From Methanobacteriota archaeon (GTDB lineage: Archaea; Thermoplasmatota; Poseidoniia; Poseidoniales; Poseidoniaceae): DNA of 56,858 nt. The position numbers and the translations under genes are program-made. Shown piece after piece: positions 31,481 to 37,904 of this stretch. Numbering within the stretch: the first letter of the stretch is position 1; each line of letters opens with the position of its first letter. Under the pieces are notes generated by a model that made no database searches, had not been told where the DNA came from, and saw only the letters and a list, made by a program, of their open reading frames with translations. The DNA lies in contig PBDU01000005.1 of assembly GCA_002718195.1 (NCBI GenBank), forward strand, positions 116,651-173,508, given 5' to 3'.

Positions 31481-32176
31481 ATGTCAGCTTTGGCAGATTG
31501 GTTCAACACCAATGCTGCTAATATCCTTTTAGTTCCACATATACTGCTTATCCTTTACGGCGCAGTTTTATTTTCTCCCCTAGGAACCAAGATTGCTCGG
31601 TTAACTAAGAATGTCCTGAAAGGAAATCGGAATAAGCAAGAGAGAATGATAAACGGATTGCTTTTCACAATCCTTGGAGGTTTCACTGTCTCAAGTCACA
31701 CATTTTGGATTCACCAAAGAATAGCAAGTCAAGGCTCTAGTTTTTGCAGCGGTTCAGGTTTGTTCTCGTGTGGAGATGTGATTGGCCACGAAACATACGG
31801 TTATGCTCCCATAATAGGAGTACCTTGGGGCTTAATAGGCATGGGAGTGTTTTTTGTCCTCCTATACTTAGGACTTGTACTCAAAAAAGAGCCAATGTCC
31901 TTACTTGAATCAGGTACTAGAAAGAAGGTTACAAAATCCAATGCTAGGTCCAAACCTGAACTTGTTACAATGGTTGGTTTGCTCCTCACGGGAGGAGGAA
32001 TTCCAGTAATTGGGCTATTGATGTATTACGAGGCTCAAATTGAAAAACTATGTCAATATTGTACTGTAGCACATCTCGCTAATATCATAGTTCTAGTGAT
32101 GTTTGTCATAATGTTCTTCCATTTGAAAAATGACACATGGAATGATTTGGAAAAATCTGATGTAATAGGTGAATAA
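31481..32176 (+). CDS. VKOR-family disulfide-generating membrane protein
   Basis: A 231-residue vitamin K epoxide reductase homologue. It carries the loop cysteine pair Cys89 and Cys97 (FCSGSGLFSCGDV) and the active CxxC Cys191-Cys194 in LCQYCTVAHLANI, as well as the conserved Gly-Val-Pro segment IIGVPWGLIGMG. Four or five hydrophobic helices are visible. VKOR takes electrons from a thioredoxin-fold partner and passes them to a quinone, the archaeal counterpart of DsbB. The ATG at 31481 lies two bases after the thioredoxin stop. A cytoplasmic or loop insert (KKEPMSLLESGTRKKVTKS, about residues 135-155) between helices is longer than in typical bacterial VKORs. Confidence 0.88.
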   Translation: MSALADWFNTNAANILLVPHILLILYGAVLFSPLGTKIARLTKNVLKGNRNKQERMINGLLFTILGGFTVSSHTFWIHQRIASQGSSFCSGSGLFSCGDVIGHETYGYAPIIGVPWGLIGMGVFFVLLYLGLVLKKEPMSLLESGTRKKVTKSNARSKPELVTMVGLLLTGGGIPVIGLLMYYEAQIEKLCQYCTVAHLANIIVLVMFVIMFFHLKNDTWNDLEKSDVIGE

Positions 32177-32177
32177 G

Positions 32178-32720
32178 ATGCAAGAATCAGCTAAATGGGG
32201 GTTAATGACATTAATCGCATGTATTGCCTTGGTAGTGATATTAGCAACTCAGACTGACGTTTTTGATGCGAATTCTACGAGCGAAAGTCCTGAACAGAAC
32301 CTTCTTGAAAGCACAAGTGATAATCCTGACTCCCTTGCTTTTGAGTGCTTAGACCATAGCGGATTATCTAGACATGACCATGCTTGGTTGAGGATATATA
32401 TCGATGGTGAGGAAAAAGAAATGCCTTCACCAATTGGTATCAATACTGGAGTATGCAATGAGCAAGGGGCAAACATGCACGTTGTGCACGTTCACGACAA
32501 TCAACCAAACTACCTTCACATTGAATCCAATGATCCAATAGATGTCCCTCTAGGAGTTTTCTTCGATATTTGGGATGTGCATTTCAACGAAACGGGGATT
32601 TTTGATTACCGAGTAAATGAAACTCATAGCATGCGAATGACTGTTGATGGCATTGAATCCACGGAATTTGACGACTTGCTATTGCTCGATGGTCAAAGCA
32701 TTGCCATTTTCTATGAGTAG
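32178..32720 (+). CDS. Membrane-anchored His-rich extracellular protein of the VKOR operon
   Basis: A 180-residue protein starting one base after the VKOR stop, so certainly in the same operon. One N-terminal helix (LMTLIACIALVVILATQ) anchors an extracellular domain rich in histidine: HSGLSRHDHAWLRIYIDG, then MHVVHVHDNQPNYLHIE, then FDIWDVHFN. This His pattern is one I associate with proteins found near thioredoxins and VKORs in archaea and bacteria, but I cannot give it a firm family name. The clustered His could bind copper or another metal. Two cysteines (Cys57 and another near residue 93) may be substrates of the neighbouring oxidation system. Confidence 0.7.
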   Translation: MQESAKWGLMTLIACIALVVILATQTDVFDANSTSESPEQNLLESTSDNPDSLAFECLDHSGLSRHDHAWLRIYIDGEEKEMPSPIGINTGVCNEQGANMHVVHVHDNQPNYLHIESNDPIDVPLGVFFDIWDVHFNETGIFDYRVNETHSMRMTVDGIESTEFDDLLLLDGQSIAIFYE

Positions 32721-32726
32721 GCTTGA

Positions 32727-32996
32727 TCATTCCATGAATAGTGAATGCTCTCCGAAGTCATCGTCAACTTCATCTGCTCTTTTTACGCTTAGTACAGTGA
32801 CCTCAACAGGCGATGTTCCGGGATATAGTGTCTTTAATTCCTCAAGTAGCGATTTGTGAACATTTTCGATCGAATCTGATATCAACAAAGAGAGATGTCT
32901 TGAAACCACTCCATCTCTTTTTGCCTCATATTCAACAATCCATTCTTTATCTGCTGTATCATATTCCCAACTCACCTCCTCCCATGATTCTGTCAT
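32727..32996 (-). CDS. Small acidic protein, unknown
   Basis: An 89-residue protein with no family I recognise. It reads like a compact alpha-beta domain: an acidic Trp-rich N-terminus (TESWEEVSWEYDTADKEW), strands around VEYEAKRDG and RHLSLLIS, a helix SIENVHKSLLEELKTLY, and a last strand PVEVTVLSVKRA. No membrane segment or cysteine is present, so it is cytosolic. It converges with the VKOR operon (6 bases between stops) and has an isolated promoter region of about 110 bases upstream in which I see nothing else. Confidence 0.6.
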   Translation of the reverse strand: MTESWEEVSWEYDTADKEWIVEYEAKRDGVVSRHLSLLISDSIENVHKSLLEELKTLYPGTSPVEVTVLSVKRADEVDDDFGEHSLFME

Positions 32997-33113
32997 GATA
33001 ATACATCACCTTCATTCCTTATCAATGATTTGATATATTGCTATGCGCATTTCATAAAAAGTGAATTTAATTTCCTGTTTTTTACCATTTCTTGTCGGTA
33101 AATTTTGAAAATG

Positions 33114-34031
33114 TTACTTTTTTATGAAAATATATGCAATTCCAAATGCAAAGAAACTGATTAGAACAAATGCGGATAATTTAGAATCAGAATAATTGGT
33201 AAATTGTTTATTAGTGATTTCAAGACTTCCAAGACTGTAGGTGGGACCTCCGGTTGAGATATGTGAATCAGTGAATTCTACTGAAGTGACAATACTCCAA
33301 TATTCAAATTCACCAACGAATATTTTCAAACTTGCTTCAGAGGAAATTTCTCCATGTTGGATTGAAGTGATGTTTATTCGTTCTCCATAGGTTTGGTTAT
33401 TTCCCATTTGCAAGTATAACATGTCCGTCAAAACCCTATCTCGAGTTTGTCCACCTGGAAATTCTCCATCAGGTAGTTGTTTTTGATGTGCTAGTAACAT
33501 GACTGTAATTTGCTGGTCTGTTGTGATTTTGCTCGTCGTTACATCTAGTTGAATGAAGTTACTAGCCTCTTTTATATCAACTGAAATTTCTTGATAGTCT
33601 GATCTTTTGGTCTCCTCATCCAAAATCTCTCGTTGTACGGATGGCCAGGACTCGGGGCCCTCTTGATAATCCAATCCGTTAACAGAGAAAGAAGGTGTTC
33701 CTGAGTAATTGTCATGTGAAAGCACTAAGCGGTCTATGCGAGCCTGACTTGCCTCGCTGGAGAACACATCTACTCCATCATCCGGATGCAATGCGATTAA
33801 TGCAATCCTTGAGCCGTGCGACTGAGCAACCTCCTCAAGATATGGATCAATTTCCGTGCACGATTGACACCATGTGGCAGTAATTTCCTCCACTAGAATG
33901 GTTCTTCCCCCAGTTATGGATTTACCTAACTCTATTTCACTCTGTTCTACTATTACTCCACTGACATTATTTACCATCAGCATCAATAGAGCAAGCAACA
34001 AAACCAAATTAGAAAATGGCTTTGTTCTCAT
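33114..34031 (-). CDS. Secreted thioredoxin-like protein, CQSC site, C-terminal anchor
   Basis: A 305-residue protein. The ATG at 34031 gives a signal peptide (MRTKPFSNLVLLLALLMLMV). A thioredoxin domain follows with TATWCQSCTEIDPYLEEVA (Cys55, Cys58) and a cis-proline at GTPSFSVNG, then a beta-rich domain of about 130 residues and a C-terminal helix (AFVLISFFAFGIAYIFI) with a two-lysine tail. It faces outside like the CPYC protein 2 kb away, but the Gln-Ser between the cysteines implies a different redox potential, so it may reduce or isomerise disulfides or mature cofactor proteins. Its gene diverges from rlmE. Confidence 0.8.
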   Translation of the reverse strand: MRTKPFSNLVLLLALLMLMVNNVSGVIVEQSEIELGKSITGGRTILVEEITATWCQSCTEIDPYLEEVAQSHGSRIALIALHPDDGVDVFSSEASQARIDRLVLSHDNYSGTPSFSVNGLDYQEGPESWPSVQREILDEETKRSDYQEISVDIKEASNFIQLDVTTSKITTDQQITVMLLAHQKQLPDGEFPGGQTRDRVLTDMLYLQMGNNQTYGERINITSIQHGEISSEASLKIFVGEFEYWSIVTSVEFTDSHISTGGPTYSLGSLEITNKQFTNYSDSKLSAFVLISFFAFGIAYIFIKK

Positions 34032-34150
34032 ACTGTACTCCAAGAGAAGGAACTTATCAAACACTTCTATTGCGAATTCAACAATTGATTTTTGCAAAAT
34101 TCAAGCAAAGAGTTCATCAAAGATTGCTGTTAGGCAAGCATTGGGTAACC

Positions 34151-34879
34151 ATGGCTGACCATTGGGTTGAGAATCACAAGAGGGATTCTTGGCGTAAGCA
34201 AGCAAAAGCCAGTGGTTATCGGGCAAGGTCAGCATTCAAACTCAAACAAATCCAACAAAGATGGAATGTAATCCGTGAGGGAGATGTTGTGTTCGACGTG
34301 GGTTGCCATCCAGGAGGTTGGGCTCAAGTTGCTGTCGAGGAAGCTGGTGAAACAGGTTTTGTCTTAGGCGTTGATTTACAGGCCTGTCAACCAGTTGAAG
34401 GTGCAACCCTAATCATGGGAGATATTACAGATTCACATATCCAATCAAAATTGGACGAATTATTGGATGGAAGAAAGTTGAACTCCATTATTTCCGATAT
34501 ATCTCCACACATTACAGGGAAGTGGGATGTCGATCAAGCAGTTGCTATGAATCTAGTCTCTATGGTGTTTGATTATTCATTACCCCATCTTAGCGACGGT
34601 GGATCGTTTGTCACGAAACTATTTCAGGGAGTTGGGGTAGATGAACTAATAAAAGTGGTTAAGCCATATTTTTCAGTTTGCAAGAGGTTTTCTCCTGAAG
34701 CCAGCAGAAATTCCTCATCAGAGGTATATTTGGTGTGTAAAAATTTTAAGTCATGGAAAGTAAAAGATACCTCAGTTAACGACTTGTGGGAGGAAATGAT
34801 GGATTCTAAACTTGGTGGAAATGAATTAGAACAAGTCGACTCAACTCCCTCATCGTTCAAGGTTATGAGGAAAAAGTGA
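34151..34879 (+). CDS. rlmE: RlmE/FtsJ-type rRNA 2'-O-methyltransferase
   Basis: A 242-residue FtsJ-family methyltransferase. The SAM site is VVFDVGCHPGGWAQVA. The catalytic K-D-K-E set is visible: Lys in the basic N-terminal RSAFKLKQIQ block, Asp in ISDISPHITG, Lys in FVTKLFQG and Glu in SSSEVYLVCK. It methylates the 2'-OH of a 23S rRNA nucleotide in the peptidyl transferase centre. The ATG at 34151 gives MADHWVENHKRDSWRKQAK; the in-frame codons upstream are antisense to the divergent thioredoxin and do not fit the family. The C-terminus (after about residue 205) is a short family-variable tail. Confidence 0.92.
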   Translation: MADHWVENHKRDSWRKQAKASGYRARSAFKLKQIQQRWNVIREGDVVFDVGCHPGGWAQVAVEEAGETGFVLGVDLQACQPVEGATLIMGDITDSHIQSKLDELLDGRKLNSIISDISPHITGKWDVDQAVAMNLVSMVFDYSLPHLSDGGSFVTKLFQGVGVDELIKVVKPYFSVCKRFSPEASRNSSSEVYLVCKNFKSWKVKDTSVNDLWEEMMDSKLGGNELEQVDSTPSSFKVMRKK

Positions 34880-34919
34880 AACATTTGTTTTATATTCCTT
34901 GACTAGGGACTCAAAGTTC

Positions 34920-35276
34920 ATGTCACTAAAGGCAAAACCCGATGCGTCAAAACAAGTGAATTCTAAGCCTCTGAGAGGTTTAGGAAAAAGAGAAAAGGTA
35001 TCCGAATTGGTTCCAAACAAAGAAGTAAAACGACTAGAATTGGTAGTTTTGCGTAAATATCCTAGGAGAATCTTGAACACTGATTCCTACAAAGGACCAG
35101 TTGCAGCCGGATGCGGTAGAGATGAGACAGGTATTGTTGGCATTGTTTTCTGGGGAAGGCAGGTTGAAAAAGTCAAGGTTGGAGACATAATTAGGATTGA
35201 GTCTGGTTGGTGCAAAAGGAGAGACGGCGAAATCATCGTCTCTAGTGGTAAATACGGGCACCTCACTGTTATTTGA
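34920..35276 (+). CDS. OB-fold nucleic-acid-binding protein
   Basis: A 118-residue protein with a basic disordered N-terminus (LKAKPDASKQVNSKP) and a C-terminal OB fold: LELVVLRKYPRRILN, GIVGIVFWGRQVEKVKVGDIIRIESGW and DGEIIVSSGKYGHLTVI. The W-G-x-x-V-x-x-V-x-x-G-D-I-I-x-I pattern is typical of archaeal single-OB RPA-like or SOSS-B-like single-stranded DNA-binding proteins, and also of RNA-binding OB proteins. Its place between rlmE and the aEF-1B locus leans toward RNA, but this is weak. ATG at 34920 preferred to a TTG/ATG further up. Confidence 0.7.
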   Translation: MSLKAKPDASKQVNSKPLRGLGKREKVSELVPNKEVKRLELVVLRKYPRRILNTDSYKGPVAAGCGRDETGIVGIVFWGRQVEKVKVGDIIRIESGWCKRRDGEIIVSSGKYGHLTVI

Positions 35277-35364
35277 TGTAAAATTAAATCCTTCAAACCA
35301 GTATTGTGTTTGAGCAACCATAAAGAAGGGGAGGGCGTGGGCAGGGTGCCTAAGAGGTGCTATC

Positions 35365-35532
35365 ATGACAGAGAGAGCGACCCATTGTACATCATCCGGA
35401 CTACCACTTGAAGAGGAAGCAAGTACTGCTTTTCCTTGTCCAAACTGCAATCATCCGATTGGTAGAAGTCCTCAAAGTAGAAACCAAGGTGTAACTTACG
35501 TCTGTCCTAACTGCGGTTTCAAAGGTCCATGA
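35365..35532 (+). CDS. COG2888-like zinc microprotein with degraded knuckles
   Basis: A 55-residue protein (ATG at 35365) ending GVTYVCPNCGFKGP, the unmistakable C-terminus of the archaeal zinc-ribbon proteins encoded just upstream of aEF-1B (HVO_2753 type). The canonical form has four C-x-x-C knuckles. Here knuckles 2 (CPNC, residues 25-28) and 4 (CPNC, 47-50) are intact, knuckle 1 is CTSS with one Cys, and knuckle 3 is SPQS with none. It should therefore hold one zinc instead of two. It ends 10 bases before aEF-1B, the conserved gene order. The role is presumed to be in translation. Confidence 0.85.
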   Translation: MTERATHCTSSGLPLEEEASTAFPCPNCNHPIGRSPQSRNQGVTYVCPNCGFKGP

Positions 35533-35542
35533 GGTGAATTAA

Positions 35543-35815
35543 ATGGGATTAGTAGCAATGACGTACAAAGTAAATCCAAACCCAGATGTTGATGGTGTCG
35601 ACGCAAATGCCATCGCAGAAACAATCAGATCCTTTTCAGATGAAGTCTACGATGTACAGAATGTCGAGACAAAGCCACTTGCTTTTGGTCTTCAATTCGT
35701 AGAAGTCCACGTAGTCATGGACGATGGAACTGGTTTATCTGACGCATTCGAAGGAAAGATGTCCTCGATTCACGGTGTTGGAGAGATTGAAGTTCTTTCC
35801 ATGGGCTTACTTTGA
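35543..35815 (+). CDS. ef1B: Translation elongation factor aEF-1B (EF-1 beta)
   Basis: A 90-residue nucleotide exchange factor that releases GDP from aEF1A. The sequence spans the whole archaeal protein: the first strand MTYKVNPNPD, helix AIAETIRSF, VETKPLAFGLQFVEVHVVMDDGTG, and the closing block GVGEIEVLSMGLL. A GAGGTGA Shine-Dalgarno, partly within the stop of the microprotein, lies about 8 bases ahead of the ATG at 35543. Its tail overlaps the opposite-strand gene by 9 bases. Identification is secure. Confidence 0.94.
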   Translation: MGLVAMTYKVNPNPDVDGVDANAIAETIRSFSDEVYDVQNVETKPLAFGLQFVEVHVVMDDGTGLSDAFEGKMSSIHGVGEIEVLSMGLL

Positions 35816-36121
35816 GTTTCTCAGTTTCAGAATTTCCTGTGGAATTCTGTAAGTATAACTGAACTCTCTAGATGAGAGTATTATTTCGTGCTCTTTGAAA
35901 GTAATGTTCTCAAAACGTGATTTTATTTCGTGTAGAGGCATATTTGAAATCAGAAGACCATCATTTGAGATGCTGATTCCAGTTTGCACGCTTGGTGGAA
36001 CTGATGAGTACACTATCTTATCATTGGAAATTTCCACCAATCCAAGATTTTGGAAGGTTTCTTGAAACTTCAAAACCACAGTTTCCCAATTACTAATTCT
36101 AATGGAATCAGACATCTTCAT
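35807..36121 (-). CDS. Small cytosolic protein downstream of truD, unknown
   Basis: A 104-residue protein without a recognised family. It looks like an alpha-beta domain: helix SIRISNWETVVLKFQETFQ, strands KIVYSSVPPSV and ISISNDGLLISNM, helix LHEIKSRFENITF, and a last strand pair around HEIILSSREFSYTYRIP. It starts 3 bases after the truD stop, so is likely the third gene of an rpo11-truD operon. A function linked to RNA modification or transcription would be guesswork. Confidence 0.6.
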   Translation of the reverse strand: MKMSDSIRISNWETVVLKFQETFQNLGLVEISNDKIVYSSVPPSVQTGISISNDGLLISNMPLHEIKSRFENITFKEHEIILSSREFSYTYRIPQEILKLRNSK

Positions 36122-36124
36122 CAA

Positions 36125-37522
36125 CTAGCCCATGTGATTGATTGGTGATTGCATGAATTCTCTAAGTAACGTTGTGGCATAAGTTCCTGAGCCCAATGTG
36201 AACCTAAACTTGATACAGGCTCCATCTGGGTGCCATCTGTCTCCTTCTTTCGGGCCATTGATCCAAGTTTCGCCAAGGGATTCTTGGGAAGCGATAGTGA
36301 CGCTTTCAAAGGAAAACTCATCGAATTCTGCAACCAATGGTCTTCTAGTTCCTTTAGTGGTAAGTCTTGGTATGTCTTCAATTGTCCAAGAAGAATCATC
36401 CAATCCCATCTGTTTGATCACATTAGATTCAATTTCCCCAGATTCTCCAAAGGAGGTCTTGATTTCTGTACCTGGTAGAGGTCCTGTGACGCACAAACGC
36501 TTCATTTGACAATTCCTAGAAATTCTTGGTAATGTTCTTTCTTCGACTTTGAAGAACTCTTTTGCATCCATCTGTCCTCCTTGCTGAACATGAGCAACTA
36601 AATCTCCAGGGACTGGAGTGGAAAGTGCAATTCCAGAGTCAATTCTTGATTGCAATGACTTATTGAAAACTACTGATTGTAGGGCATGAACCGTCATCAA
36701 TTGGAGATTATTTGGAAGAGTTTTGAATGCCCCTAGATAATCATTCGGCTTTGAAAGCAGATGTTGGATAATGCTTCTCTCAAAACCCATCCATTGTGGT
36801 ATATCTTCGAGAAGATCGTCAGAGATTCCATTTTCTCTGATTTTTTTCCTAACCGCAGCTGCCTCTTCAGATTCTGCCTCACCTTCCATTGCTAGATAAG
36901 TCATTACAGCATCTTTCCAATTGCCGGAGATGACATGCCTGCCAACCTCAGCAGTTACAGGACGTCCTGATCCAAATCTCTGCGGTCCAATCCAATTAGC
37001 AAAAGTGTTCTCTCCTAACTTTTTTGCCAACTCATCTCGGATTGAGGTGACTTGTTGCTCTGCTTCCTCTGGTTGCATTGGAGAGCCATCAGGGTGAGCG
37101 CAACCCCTTACGATTATTGTGAATCTGTTTCCTTTGTGGTTTCCAAACCCAATCTTGTGGTTTGTTCTACCCAGGACTTCTATTTCCACATCTTTGAGCT
37201 CAACTTGCGATACTTTGTGAGCAGGTGCGTCTATTACGAATAATTGCTTTGTAATCGCTCTTTTGTCCTTGGTTCCTGCAAAGAATATTCTCTTTCTTGG
37301 AATATGTAATATCTTAGCGAGTTTGTTGATGAATCTATTCGTTTCCCAGTTGGTCAAGGTAATTCTTGCTAGTGTAAATCTACCTTTGTTATTCATGGCA
37401 AGGGAAGTGGACATTTCTTCCACACGGAAATCTGAAATTCTCGATTTTAGTCTACCGCCTATCCCTGTGAAGTTGGTGGAGAAACCCTCTAAACCGATCA
37501 TTTCGGCAGTGGAGTTAGACAT
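36125..37522 (-). CDS. truD: tRNA pseudouridine synthase TruD
   Basis: A 465-residue archaeal TruD, modifying uridine 13 of tRNA or equivalent sites. The active-site block is RIFFAGTKDKRAITKQ, with the catalytic aspartate, followed by the conserved GNRFTIIVRG, and FANWIGPQRFGSGRPVTAEVGRHVISG with the NxxGxQRFG signature. The TRUD insertion domain occupies about residues 180-330. The archaeal form is longer than the bacterial protein, as here. It lies 11 bases downstream of rpo11, a probable operon. Start ATG at 37520-37522. Confidence 0.95.
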   Translation of the reverse strand: MSNSTAEMIGLEGFSTNFTGIGGRLKSRISDFRVEEMSTSLAMNNKGRFTLARITLTNWETNRFINKLAKILHIPRKRIFFAGTKDKRAITKQLFVIDAPAHKVSQVELKDVEIEVLGRTNHKIGFGNHKGNRFTIIVRGCAHPDGSPMQPEEAEQQVTSIRDELAKKLGENTFANWIGPQRFGSGRPVTAEVGRHVISGNWKDAVMTYLAMEGEAESEEAAAVRKKIRENGISDDLLEDIPQWMGFERSIIQHLLSKPNDYLGAFKTLPNNLQLMTVHALQSVVFNKSLQSRIDSGIALSTPVPGDLVAHVQQGGQMDAKEFFKVEERTLPRISRNCQMKRLCVTGPLPGTEIKTSFGESGEIESNVIKQMGLDDSSWTIEDIPRLTTKGTRRPLVAEFDEFSFESVTIASQESLGETWINGPKEGDRWHPDGACIKFRFTLGSGTYATTLLREFMQSPINHMG

Positions 37523-37533
37523 ATTTTGCCTCC

Positions 37534-37791
37534 TCAGAGGCTTGCACTTTCAAATTCTGTAGTGATTTGAGAGATAATCTCTTGAAGCAATTTTTCGGGT
37601 TTTTTCTTACCTGTTGTTCGAATGTAAAACTCTGGATCATCTAAATCTAAGTGACCAGGGAAGTAGTTAACGTACTCAACGGAATCATGTGCATCTAATC
37701 TGCTTCTGATGAGTTGAAGACTTGTGTGGCTTTCTCCAATAATCCTAAGTTTTAGTTCATTAGAGTCGCGTTGTAGTACTTTAACAGGCAT
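37534..37791 (-). CDS. rpo11: RNA polymerase subunit Rpo11 (RpoL)
   Basis: An 85-residue subunit that pairs with Rpo3 to form the assembly platform of archaeal RNA polymerase. The pattern is the family's: MPVKVLQRDSNELKLRI, GESHTSLQLIRSRLDAHDSVEYVNYFPGHLDLDDPEFYIRT (in pieces: GESHTSLQLI, then VNYFPGHLDLDDPEFYI), and a C-terminal helix LLQEIISQITTEFES. It heads a minus-strand set with truD and the 104-residue gene. The upstream 110 bases separate it from the divergent RND gene and presumably hold both promoters. Confidence 0.93.
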   Translation of the reverse strand: MPVKVLQRDSNELKLRIIGESHTSLQLIRSRLDAHDSVEYVNYFPGHLDLDDPEFYIRTTGKKKPEKLLQEIISQITTEFESASL

Positions 37792-37904
37792 GTTAACCGG
37801 TCCTCCGACTTAAGTTCCTCATTTGAACCTTATGCTGATGATTACATGTTGTTTGAAGTCAATTCGACCTCCTACTTATCAACCAAAAATTGTTGGGTTC
37901 TGTA

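Noticed and set aside
34016..34150. N-terminal extension of RlmE by 45 residues
   Set aside because: The segment is antisense to the signal peptide of the divergent thioredoxin, and RlmE proteins begin near MADHWVENHKRDSWRK.
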